A DNA stretch of 64,000 bases, taken from assembly GCF_006716645.1 (NCBI RefSeq), contig NZ_VFPL01000001.1:3410001-3474000 (forward strand), written 5' to 3'. Below, in pieces: positions 53,070-61,600 of this stretch (position 1 is its first letter; every line of letters begins with the position of its first letter). A program made the translations under genes and the position numbers. Origin of the DNA: Arcticibacter tournemirensis. Lineage in GTDB: Bacteria > Bacteroidota > Bacteroidia > Sphingobacteriales > Sphingobacteriaceae. Below the pieces are notes generated by a model, which worked only from the letters and a program-made list of their open reading frames with translations, ran no database searches and had not been told where the DNA came from.

Positions 53070-54455
53070 CTATTCGACGCTGATTGTTCGGATCCTCTTA
53101 TTGTTCATCTCTGTGATGTAGAAGATTTCCCGTACTGCATCATATGCTATACCACTAGGTTTATTGAAACGGGCTTCTTTTCTCAAGTCACCATCGATAT
53201 ATCCTTCTTTCTTACCATCAGAAGAAGGGCTCCCTTTACCTGCAAAGGTTGATACCTCTCCGGTTGGAGTCACCACACGGACACTGTGATTATCGACATC
53301 ACACACGTAAAAATCGTATTCGTCCTCCTGGCCTGCATAAGCCGGATTTTTTACAAACACACCCTGATAAAGCCAGCCAAATCTGGCTGAGGTGCCAATG
53401 GCATCCACATCGCCTCTAAAACCTTGAGCTCCCGCGAAAACAATAGGTGCCTCCAATTCCTTAGTCGTCCAGTTGTACCTGCTCTTGTACACACAGCCAC
53501 CTTCCAGAAAATAGGCAAAGTTACCGGAGGGATGAAAGAAGATTGTAGTCTTTATACTGTTATTTCCACCTACTCTGAAAAGTTCCTTGGAATTTAACCC
53601 TCCAAGTACAGGATCGTAGAAAGCCTTCAGTAATCCTCCACCCCACCAGGTGTTAAAAAACATAACCCGATCCACAGGATGATGCGCACAGGCATAGCTA
53701 GTGCGATCATATAGGTAGGGGTGCACTCTCCTGAAATTCTCGGAACGCAGAGTATAAGCTATGGCCACTGTATTTTTATGATCTGCTCCGTTGTCATCCA
53801 CGATAAAGAGTGTGTCGTTATCAAAGCTTAACGTAGCAGTCTGAAGTGATTTAAAAGAAGCCTGTCCATTTGTGATCAGAGTAGAAACCATCCTATCGTT
53901 GATATCAACTCTTCGAACCAGTTGATCACGTTCCACTACAAAAAGCGAGTTAGTGTTTCGCTCAAAAAGCACCCAGGTCGGATTATTAAAACCGGCTTCT
54001 TCAAAGGTCCCGTTTACAACTGCCGAATTGCCGTACTGATCGACCTTTCCCACAAGAGTTCCGACTGAAACCCTTGGCACATAAGTAAATTCCTCGCTAA
54101 AGACATGCTCCGCAAGTGGTGTTCCATCGTCACCATTGATCACTACTTTTACCTCACCGGTATTGGTGCGTTTCGGGACGATACAATAAACCTTATCGTC
54201 AGAAGCTCCAATGACATTGAGCATGCGACCGCCGATTGACACCTTTATCCTCGAAACGTCGGTCCCTAAATTAGTCCCGTAGATATAGAACCTCGTGCGA
54301 ACTGATCCTTCCCGGGGCGAGTAATCGCTGAACTCCACCGGCTGGCTCGGATCTGGTCCCTTGCCTACCTCTTCTTTTTCTTCGTCCTTCTTACACCCCC
54401 CCAGGGTGAGAAGACAAATGAGTGAAAAAAGTAAATACTTAGTAAAAACTCTCAT
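53070..54455 (-). CDS. IPT/TIG-domain lipoprotein with NHL-type beta-propeller
   Basis: A 461-residue lipoprotein (lipobox LGGCKKDE, acidic residues follow). A TIG domain spans about residues 42-125 (SVRTRFYIYGTNLGTDVSRI; VYCIVPKRTNTGEVKVVING). The remainder (about 145-460) is an NHL-type propeller with repeated units such as FSKPSGIAYDAVREIFYITE-like text (here FNKPSGIAYDAVREIFYIT) and VVTPTGEVSTFAGKGSPSSD. Such proteins are surface glycan-binding partners in PULs. It is the first gene of the operon, 103 bp before susC. Transcription start and promoter box were not found in the 330-bp gap upstream. Confidence 0.8.
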   Translation of the reverse strand: MRVFTKYLLFSLICLLTLGGCKKDEEKEEVGKGPDPSQPVEFSDYSPREGSVRTRFYIYGTNLGTDVSRIKVSIGGRMLNVIGASDDKVYCIVPKRTNTGEVKVVINGDDGTPLAEHVFSEEFTYVPRVSVGTLVGKVDQYGNSAVVNGTFEEAGFNNPTWVLFERNTNSLFVVERDQLVRRVDINDRMVSTLITNGQASFKSLQTATLSFDNDTLFIVDDNGADHKNTVAIAYTLRSENFRRVHPYLYDRTSYACAHHPVDRVMFFNTWWGGGLLKAFYDPVLGGLNSKELFRVGGNNSIKTTIFFHPSGNFAYFLEGGCVYKSRYNWTTKELEAPIVFAGAQGFRGDVDAIGTSARFGWLYQGVFVKNPAYAGQEDEYDFYVCDVDNHSVRVVTPTGEVSTFAGKGSPSSDGKKEGYIDGDLRKEARFNKPSGIAYDAVREIFYITEMNNKRIRTISVE

Positions 54456-54728
54456 ATGTTTGAATTTAGATTGTTAGTAAGCCAAAGTTGTATAATTACT
54501 TTCACCTCGTTTACTGCAGCAGAACCCCTCCAAATAAAATCCAGACAACAAAAACACTAATCAATTAATAAACAACCACTTAACATCGATAACAACGACT
54601 AAAATCTAAACCATATCTTGCTCCGAAGCATTCGAAAAGCCAATTTAGGTTCGGCAAACCGGGTAAAATTTATTTCCCGCTAGTACAAAAACTTACTGTA
54701 AAGTGCAGGGCTTAGTCCGGGAAGGCAA
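54456..54728. other. Upstream region of the first susCD operon
   Basis: A gap of more than 250 bp that must hold the promoter of the TIG/NHL-susC-susD operon on the minus strand. I see no TAnnTTTG box and no strong repeats. It is moderately AT-rich. An activator-dependent promoter is possible. Confidence 0.4.
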
Positions 54729-54760
54729 TAAAAAAGGCTCATACCCGTTAGGGCAGAGCC
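54729..54760 (-). terminator. Terminator at the end of the second susCD operon
   Basis: On the minus strand GGCTC and GAGCC pair, with an inner CCC/GGG helix after a small bulge, followed by TTTTTTATT. It is 26 bp after the susD stop at 54787. Confidence 0.75.
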
Positions 54761-54786
54761 ATATTATAAGATCAATACCAATTTAT

Positions 54787-56304
54787 CTACATGGGGTTTT
54801 GCGTGAGATTATCCAGATTAACCTCTCTTTGCGGAATAGGAAGCAACAGGTTATTCTCAGTCACCATATAGGAGTTCGAAGGAATGGGTTGTTTTGGAAT
54901 CTCCTCACGTCCGTGCGCCGTCATCACAGCAACTGCCCTTCCCGACCTTACCAAATCATACCATCGCTGGTTTTCAAAAGCCAGTTCCACTCTCCTTTCC
55001 TGAAATATTGCATCCCTGAATTCCTGCTGGTTTTGTATCCTTAACGAAGGATTGACATTGCCGGAAGTTTTAGGCTGCAGGCCCGCTCTAACTCTGATCT
55101 CATTTAGCAATGTAAAAGCTTCGCCGTTAGCAACAAATCCCTGTTCGTTCAGGCATTCCGCTATCATCAATAGCACATCAGCGTATCGAATAACAGGAAA
55201 ATTATCGTCCGTACTACCTATGTCAACGATGCCATGATTGTATTTATTGATGTAAGGAACATTGACGAAACCTGCCTCAGGATCGGTAAATCCTTCTTTT
55301 AACGAAACGTCCTTTCTTAGGTCGCCGGGCTCATACGCTTCGATAAGATCCTGCGTCGGGATATTCCATCCTGCGTTGTAAGACAGCGTAGTATTTCGAT
55401 CACCAGTTACAACACTCCCGGAGTTAAAGGGAGCAAACTGATAAATAAAATTGCTGGCAAGTTCAGGAACGGCACCGAGATACTGTATTTCAAATACCGA
55501 TTCATCATTGTTCTTATTCTCGGGACTGAATACGCTGGCGTAATTTGGTAATATTCTGTAGCCAAGAGAAGTAACCTGCCGCAACGCCAGCAGCGCTGCC
55601 GGATAGTTTTTCTGTGTGAGGTATACTTTTCCCAAAAGAGCCAGCGCAGCGCCTTTTGTTGCCCTGCCTTTATCGCTGGCTCCGTATACCGGGGGCAGCT
55701 TTGCCGCAGCATCCTCAAGGTCTGAAATGATCTGCTGGTAAACTTCCTCCACTGTAGCCCGTCCGGCCGACTTAGCATCGCTGGGCGTTTGCGTTACGCT
55801 TAGTCTTAAAGGAACGCCTCCAAATTGCCGTACGAGGTTAAAATAATGAAAAGCCCTCAGAAATTTTGCCTCTCCTATAGACTGGTTCCTGGATTCATCC
55901 GGCATAACAACAGCCGGCGCATAGGTTATAATATCATTACAACGCGCAATACCCGAATAATTCTCCCTCCAGTAATCCTGGATCAGTGTATTTGTTGAAT
56001 TTACTAAAAACACGTCAACAAACTCCCTGTTTTCCTGACCGCGCTGCGGAGGATTGTACTGAAAAGTAGTATTATCAGATCTCATTTCACCGAAAACCCA
56101 GTAACTGAATAATCCCATATCCCTCAGAGACCGGTAAGCTCCGTTTACCCCCTGTTTTATATCAGACTCGGTCTTAAAGAAAGTGGCGCCTGATAACTCT
56201 GTTTCCCGATTCTGATCCAAAAAGTCTTCATTACAAGCTGCTAAAAGTATATTGAGGCACAACAGGCCTGCTAAAAAATTTCTTCTTTGATTTCTCATTG
56301 CCAA
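54787..56304 (-). CDS. SusD/RagB family lipoprotein (second locus)
   Basis: A 505-residue SusD-like surface lipoprotein. The lipobox is LAACNEDFLD (residues 21-30). Typical blocks are FLRAFHYFNLVRQFGGVPLR (about 148-167), ATKGAALALLGKVYLTQKNY (about 215-234), DVLLMIAECLNEQGFV (about 379-394), and the C-terminal RRVELAFENQRWYDLVRSGR (about 443-462). The length is normal. It lies 16 bp after the partner susC. Closely spaced genes and a terminator after it show that it ends the operon. Confidence 0.94.
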   Translation of the reverse strand: MAMRNQRRNFLAGLLCLNILLAACNEDFLDQNRETELSGATFFKTESDIKQGVNGAYRSLRDMGLFSYWVFGEMRSDNTTFQYNPPQRGQENREFVDVFLVNSTNTLIQDYWRENYSGIARCNDIITYAPAVVMPDESRNQSIGEAKFLRAFHYFNLVRQFGGVPLRLSVTQTPSDAKSAGRATVEEVYQQIISDLEDAAAKLPPVYGASDKGRATKGAALALLGKVYLTQKNYPAALLALRQVTSLGYRILPNYASVFSPENKNNDESVFEIQYLGAVPELASNFIYQFAPFNSGSVVTGDRNTTLSYNAGWNIPTQDLIEAYEPGDLRKDVSLKEGFTDPEAGFVNVPYINKYNHGIVDIGSTDDNFPVIRYADVLLMIAECLNEQGFVANGEAFTLLNEIRVRAGLQPKTSGNVNPSLRIQNQQEFRDAIFQERRVELAFENQRWYDLVRSGRAVAVMTAHGREEIPKQPIPSNSYMVTENNLLLPIPQREVNLDNLTQNPM

Positions 56305-56320
56305 TAGATTTAAAACTCCA

Positions 56321-59300
56321 TCAAAAAGTCATGTTCACTCCAAATGTTACTATCCTGGGAAGAGGATAATTGGTAAAATCCCTCCCGGGAACAAGTACGC
56401 TTGAACCTGAAGTACTCGCTTCAGGATTCGCCCCGCTGTAGTTTGTAAACGTGGCGACATTCTGCACACTTCCATAAAGACGCAGGCCTTTTATAGTCTG
56501 CGAACTGCCTATAAAAGACTGTTTGAAATTATATCCAAGGCTGATATTCTGAATGCGCAGATAACTTGCATCTTCTACCCATGTAGAATTGACATCGCGG
56601 TAAATGACACGGGCGCCATTGGTTGTAGGAGTCATTCCGTCTCCTGGATTCTCCGGCGACCTCCATCTGTTAAGTACTTTTCGGTCCACATTAAACACAC
56701 CGTCAATGTTGGTCAGGTATTCGTTTGCCGTTTTAAGGATCTGCCCGCCTTGCGATCCTACCAACAAAACGTTCAGGTCAAAATTCTTATATCCGAAACT
56801 GTTGGTGAAACCATAGGTAAAGTCGGCCTGGGGATTACCAATCACAGCAAAATCTTTTACCGCCTCTATGATGCCATTCCCATCCACGTCTTTGTATTTT
56901 ACAGAACCCACTACAGAAGTTGGATGTTTAGGCGAGTTTGCCAGATCCTGGGCATCCGTATAAAGCCCTTCCATCACAAAACCAAAGAACTGTCCGAGAG
57001 GCTTACCCACTTCTGTTTTATGAGTATATGATCCCTCTCCGCTGCGACCCGAATATATGGGATCGTTATTTGCATTCAGGGCCAGTACCTTGTTCCTGTT
57101 AAAGCTGATATTAAAATTTGTGTTCCATGTAAAATCGCCTTCCAATATCCTTGAGTTCAGTCCTACCTCAAGCCCGCGGTTTCTGATCTTACCCAAGTTT
57201 ACAATAGCACTGCCAAAGCCCGATGCGAAAGGAATCTCTGCGGTATAAAGCATTGCCGTTGTGATCCGGTTATAATAGTCGACTGTCAAATTCAGACGGG
57301 TCCTGAATAAGCCTAAGTCCATACCTGCATCAAACTCATCCGAATTTTCCCAGGTAAGGTCACGGTTATTCAAAGACGTGGAAACGCGGCCATTGGCAAG
57401 TTGCCCGCCAAAAGCATAGTTAGCGCGACCAACCGATGATGTATACGTGTAGTTACCGATGTTAAAATTACCCGAACGTCCATAACTAGCCCTTAACTTC
57501 AGGTCGCTGATCCAGGAAATATCCTTTATGAAATCCTCCTGTGAAACTCTCCATCCAATCGCCGCGGAAGGGAATGTTCCATATCTGTTATTAGCCCCGA
57601 AACGGGAGGAACCATCCGAACGAATAGTCGCAGTTAGAAGATACTTATCTTTAAAAGAATAGTTTACACGGGCAAGATAAGAAAGCAGCGACCACTTTTC
57701 TACTCCCTCGCCCCAGGTTCTGATTTGCGTCGCTGCATTGATCGTCTTCACAAGATCATCCGGATAGTTGGTTGCAAAGATCGATATAGTCTCGTTTCTT
57801 TCTTCCTGAGCTGTATATCCAACTACTGTATTCAACCGGTGATCGCCGAAAGCCTTATCATAGCTGACCACCAGTTCAGACAACCAGTTAGTTGTGTTAC
57901 TTCTGCCTGTATTAGAGTTTGGCACTACCGGCGGCGGACTGCTTTCTCCCCCCACTGTAGAAGGATTGAAGTTGAAACTTCTGTTCGCGCTATAGTCAAC
58001 ATTAAAACTATACTTAGCTTTCAAACCTTTGATGATCTCATATTCGGCGAAAGCGCTTCCAATACCTCTGAAAAACTTTTCTTTGGTACCGGCGAATTCA
58101 AGTGAATTCAGAGGATTAGGTGCCCCGATTGCCCCGGGAGAAGTTATATATGGCGTTCTGTTTCCCGACGCATCCAGAGCAGGAACAATCGGACTTAGCC
58201 AAAGGGCACGCGTGATGATATCCCGGAAACCCGTTTCAAAGGAATTTCTGTTCTGTGTTCCCGCAGTAGGCGCCAGGTTTAACCCTATTTTCAATTTACT
58301 GCTCAGATCCGACTCAAGGTTTGCCTGGATGGAATACCTTTCATAATCTGTATACCTTACCGTGCCCTCCTGCGTTAAGCGACCTAAAGAAAAAGAATAA
58401 CGTGTACTTTCAGATCCTCCCCGTACGCTTGCGTCTACATTATACTGAGGTGCCGTTCTTAAAATTTCGCTGTACCAGTCCGTTCCTTCGCCATACTGAG
58501 CGGGATTTCTGAATGCTTCAGGTATATCAGCATCAGTGGTAGCGAGTCCCCGGGCCGTCCGGTCATCTACAATGATATCCCTTCTGAATTGTGCATATTC
58601 TGTCCCGTTCAATACCTGCGGACGGCCTTTCTGAGGGATAGTCTGAGATCCGGCATAAGCGTTCACGTTGACTACAGGTGGCCCGGTTTTACCCCTTTTC
58701 GTGGTAATGACAACAACCCCGTTAGCGCCCCTTGATCCATAGATAGCCGTAGAAGAAGCATCTTTTAAAACGGTTATAGACTCAATATCTTCCGGGTTGA
58801 TAATATTTAGCGGATTGTATGTCTGTCCGCTTGTATTCGAGATCGCAAATCCGTCTACGACAAAAAGAGGGTTGTCTCCAGCTCCTATGGAACCCGAACC
58901 TCTGATCTTAATTCCCGTCCCTCCTCCGGGGGCGCCTGTCGGCGAAGTGATCAATAAACCCGGCACCTGGCCCACCAGCTTCTGGTCTACAGATGTCACT
59001 GGCAGGTCCCTCAGCCGTTGGGCAGAAACCGTCGACACGGAGCCTGTCACATCCTTCTTTTGCTGTTGTCCGTATCCAACTACAACGACTTCTTCAAGAG
59101 CTGCACCATCTGCCTCCAGAGTGATTTTCAACCCCGTTTGTCCGGGACTAGCCGATACTTCTTTACTCGCATAACCGATATATTTAATTAGTAAAGTAAC
59201 CGGCGCATTGCCTTTAACTCTGAGGACAAACTTACCTCCGGCATCGGTCGACGCTCCATTCGTTGTACCCTTTACAATAACACTTGCTCCGATTAAGGGC

Positions 59301-59716
59301 TCGCCGCCGGGATCGCTGATTGTACCACTGATTATTTCCTGCTGCCCAACATCGGAATCTGCGGGCTTAATGATCACTATATCATTCAGTATTTCAAAAT
59401 CGAGGGGCTGCCCCTGCAGAACCTGCTTCATTACAGATTGAAGACTGCCGTTCTCAGCAACAACATGCACCTTCTGACGCAGATTGACCTGATCCTGCCG
59501 ATAAAAAATAGTATAGCCACTGGTCTTTTCAATCTTCTTTAGAACGTTACCCACGGTAGTATTGGGCTCATTTAAAGTAAATGAACTCTGAGAGTAGCCA
59601 GCTGCGTGAATTTGCATAACTCCACAAAAAATGAAGAAGGTTGTAAGCTTCATAGCTCTTAAAAAAATTCGCCTTACCGCACTGCAGGGCAGTACGTTTC
59701 CTGGTAGAAAAATCAT
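56321..59716 (-). CDS. SusC/RagA family TonB-linked transporter with N-terminal STN signalling domain (second locus)
   Basis: A 1,131-residue transducer-type transporter. After a long N-terminal leader (about residues 1-43; the mature signal peptide may begin at the internal Met of MKLTTFFIFCGVMQIHAAGY) comes the STN domain (about 50-115: VGNVLKKIEKTSGYTIFYRQ). Then a carboxypeptidase-regulatory-like domain (about 125-205), the TonB-box region EVVVVGYGQQQKK (about 210-222), and the plug (about 225-330), with NPEDIESITVLKDASSTAIY. The barrel ends in VTFGVNMTF. The STN domain should contact FecR when substrate is bound. It belongs with the FecR/sigma pair upstream and susD downstream. Confidence 0.95.
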   Translation of the reverse strand: MIFLPGNVLPCSAVRRIFLRAMKLTTFFIFCGVMQIHAAGYSQSSFTLNEPNTTVGNVLKKIEKTSGYTIFYRQDQVNLRQKVHVVAENGSLQSVMKQVLQGQPLDFEILNDIVIIKPADSDVGQQEIISGTISDPGGEPLIGASVIVKGTTNGASTDAGGKFVLRVKGNAPVTLLIKYIGYASKEVSASPGQTGLKITLEADGAALEEVVVVGYGQQQKKDVTGSVSTVSAQRLRDLPVTSVDQKLVGQVPGLLITSPTGAPGGGTGIKIRGSGSIGAGDNPLFVVDGFAISNTSGQTYNPLNIINPEDIESITVLKDASSTAIYGSRGANGVVVITTKRGKTGPPVVNVNAYAGSQTIPQKGRPQVLNGTEYAQFRRDIIVDDRTARGLATTDADIPEAFRNPAQYGEGTDWYSEILRTAPQYNVDASVRGGSESTRYSFSLGRLTQEGTVRYTDYERYSIQANLESDLSSKLKIGLNLAPTAGTQNRNSFETGFRDIITRALWLSPIVPALDASGNRTPYITSPGAIGAPNPLNSLEFAGTKEKFFRGIGSAFAEYEIIKGLKAKYSFNVDYSANRSFNFNPSTVGGESSPPPVVPNSNTGRSNTTNWLSELVVSYDKAFGDHRLNTVVGYTAQEERNETISIFATNYPDDLVKTINAATQIRTWGEGVEKWSLLSYLARVNYSFKDKYLLTATIRSDGSSRFGANNRYGTFPSAAIGWRVSQEDFIKDISWISDLKLRASYGRSGNFNIGNYTYTSSVGRANYAFGGQLANGRVSTSLNNRDLTWENSDEFDAGMDLGLFRTRLNLTVDYYNRITTAMLYTAEIPFASGFGSAIVNLGKIRNRGLEVGLNSRILEGDFTWNTNFNISFNRNKVLALNANNDPIYSGRSGEGSYTHKTEVGKPLGQFFGFVMEGLYTDAQDLANSPKHPTSVVGSVKYKDVDGNGIIEAVKDFAVIGNPQADFTYGFTNSFGYKNFDLNVLLVGSQGGQILKTANEYLTNIDGVFNVDRKVLNRWRSPENPGDGMTPTTNGARVIYRDVNSTWVEDASYLRIQNISLGYNFKQSFIGSSQTIKGLRLYGSVQNVATFTNYSGANPEASTSGSSVLVPGRDFTNYPLPRIVTFGVNMTF

Positions 59717-59745
59717 AAATTTGGTTAATTATTGAGTTAACGAAA

Positions 59746-59811
59746 GGCTGCCCTGGCTTCGCATGCGCAGGCAGCCATTAATTCAGTCACCGGGATGTTA
59801 GCGCATCCCGG
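59746..59811 (-). other. Two consecutive hairpins between fecR and susC
   Basis: Reading the minus strand, CCGGGATG/CATCCCGG (59790-59811, 6-nt loop) is followed by GGCTGCC/GGCAGCC (59746-59776) with an inner palindrome TGCGCATGCG and then TTTCGTT. They may limit read-through from fecR into susC or protect the ends of the messages. Confidence 0.55.
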
Positions 59812-59861
59812 TTTTAATAAAATTGGTAGTTGTAAGTCTTTCTATCCCATATTCATTTAAT

Positions 59862-60932
59862 TTAGTTATTTCCCTTTATAATGATCTTGTTCCCGCTGAT
59901 GCTGTAATTTATTGGTGTAGTTTTCTTTATAATTTCCAAAACGGTGGTCACATCATTTACACTACGGAAGCTTCCCGAATACTTAAAATCTTTCAGATCT
60001 TCGTTTTCGAAAATCACCTGCACGTTATATCTTCTTTCAATATCCTGGGCAATTTGTTCAAACGTACTTTCATGAAAGGCCAGCAACCCATCTTTCCATC
60101 CAATATACTGATCCTCCGTTTCCGGGTTTAGCTGTTGAATCCGAACGGGTACATCAGCTTCAATCGGTTTAGATTGTACTGTAGCTGCGACATTCCCGCT
60201 CTGCTGCCCGATATCTATCTTTAAAACCTGCCTGCGCTTCAAAAACACCTTAGCTAATTTTGCCTTCTGATTAAACTTGCCTTCAACGGACACCTCCCCT
60301 TCCAATACTGTAGCTTCGAAGACCGGCATTTCGGAGTATGCTTTAATATTGAAAATGGTACCAATATCTCGTATTATAAAATCTTTGGTTTTCACCATAA
60401 ATGGAATCTTTTTGAGGCCCGGTGCAATATCAAAATAGGCTTCGCCATTTAAATAAACCGTCCTCGATGTCTGACCAAAATCCTTTTCATACTTCAGGGT
60501 ACTACCGGCGTTTATCCAAACCTTACTTCCATCTGGCAGCAGCAACTGTTTCCGGCTGCCCTTTATAACATTAACAACCGTGAATTCACTTTCATTTCCA
60601 GCAGGTCTGGTGAAATAGTAAAACCCTGCCGAAATGCATAGTACAATCGCCGCGGCAGCGGCGATACGCCTCCAGAGTTGCGTGATTCCCGCAGCTGTAC
60701 TTCCTGCCGGTCCCGCCGTCTGCCCTGTCCGGCTCAGAAATTCAGCGTAGGCCTTATCGGTATTTATCTGATGCCCGGTGATCAGCGTATTATGCCAGGT
60801 TTCATAAAGCTCTGCGAAATAAGCCTCGTTCTCCGGGCTTTCTTTCATCCAGGCCTTTAGCCAATCGGCCTCCTTTTCAGACGCCTGTCCGGTTATATAT
60901 TTAACCACTAATATTTTAATGTCAGAATCCAT
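59862..60932 (-). CDS. FecR family anti-sigma factor
   Basis: A 356-residue inner-membrane protein that holds the ECF sigma and relays the STN signal. The cytoplasmic N-terminus (about residues 1-85) has the FecR_N-type KYITGQASEKEADWLKAWMK. The membrane helix is about 88-108 (RIAAAAAIVLCISAGFYYFT). The periplasmic FecR domain (about 115-215) has VNVIKGSRKQLLLPDGSKVW and LNGEAYFDIAPGLKKIPFMV. The C-terminal DUF4974 domain (about 285-355) includes FEQIAQDIERRYNVQVIFEN, which usually meets the STN domain. Complete for its family. Confidence 0.95.
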   Translation of the reverse strand: MDSDIKILVVKYITGQASEKEADWLKAWMKESPENEAYFAELYETWHNTLITGHQINTDKAYAEFLSRTGQTAGPAGSTAAGITQLWRRIAAAAAIVLCISAGFYYFTRPAGNESEFTVVNVIKGSRKQLLLPDGSKVWINAGSTLKYEKDFGQTSRTVYLNGEAYFDIAPGLKKIPFMVKTKDFIIRDIGTIFNIKAYSEMPVFEATVLEGEVSVEGKFNQKAKLAKVFLKRRQVLKIDIGQQSGNVAATVQSKPIEADVPVRIQQLNPETEDQYIGWKDGLLAFHESTFEQIAQDIERRYNVQVIFENEDLKDFKYSGSFRSVNDVTTVLEIIKKTTPINYSISGNKIIIKGNN

Positions 60933-60985
60933 ATTTCAGGTGATAAGACAACCTGGAAGGCAGACACCCCCAAAAGATTTAAAAA

Positions 60986-61558
60986 TTATTGCAAAAACAG
61001 CAGGAGCAACAGGAGATGATAACGGAGGGAGTGTCTTAACTTCTCTAAAGCAATGGTGATTTGACGCTCAACGGTCTTCTGGGAGATATTCAGCGTATCG
61101 GCGATCTCCCTGTTTTTAAGGTGTGAAAACCTGCTTAACTTAAATACCGCCTTGCATTTCTCCGGGAGAGCATCTATTGCTTTATTAATATCTGCGCGGA
61201 GATCTTTCTCGTTGTATAAATGAATGAACGACTCCGTTGCGCTTTGCATGAAGCCGCTCCTCTGAAGGTAGCTGATATACTCGTTCTCCACCTTCTTATG
61301 CTTCAGATAGTTCAAACACCTGTTTTGAACCATCTTGTATAAATAAGATTTCAGAGAATCCATCGGTTCCAGCGACTCTCTCTTTTCCCATAAATAGGTA
61401 AACGTATCCGAAACTATTTCCTGGGAAAGGTCCAGATCATTTAGAAAACGGTTGGCAAATAAGGTAAGCTCAGGATAATACATCCTGAAAACCCGTTCAA
61501 ACGCCTTAGCATCTCTGAGGTCATATTGGCTAACAGACGTTTTATTTGCAGATGTCAT
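60986..61558 (-). CDS. ECF sigma factor of the FecI/SigW-like Bacteroidota group
   Basis: A 190-residue extracytoplasmic-function sigma factor. Region 2 (about residues 25-95) has FRMYYPELTLFANRFLNDLD and EIVSDTFTYLWEKRE; region 4 (about 130-180) has INKAIDALPEKCKAVFKLSR and REIADTLNISQKTVERQITI. The C-terminus ends LLLLLLFLQ, a hydrophobic tail common in PUL sigma factors. It lies 53 bp before fecR and 42 bp after the rhamnosidase stop, on the same strand. It should activate the second susCD operon. Whether the rhamnosidase and sigma are transcribed together cannot be settled here. Confidence 0.93.
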   Translation of the reverse strand: MTSANKTSVSQYDLRDAKAFERVFRMYYPELTLFANRFLNDLDLSQEIVSDTFTYLWEKRESLEPMDSLKSYLYKMVQNRCLNYLKHKKVENEYISYLQRSGFMQSATESFIHLYNEKDLRADINKAIDALPEKCKAVFKLSRFSHLKNREIADTLNISQKTVERQITIALEKLRHSLRYHLLLLLLFLQ

Positions 61559-61600
61559 CTTTTTAAATCCTCCGAAAGGTGTCGAAGTGTCAGGAGCAAA

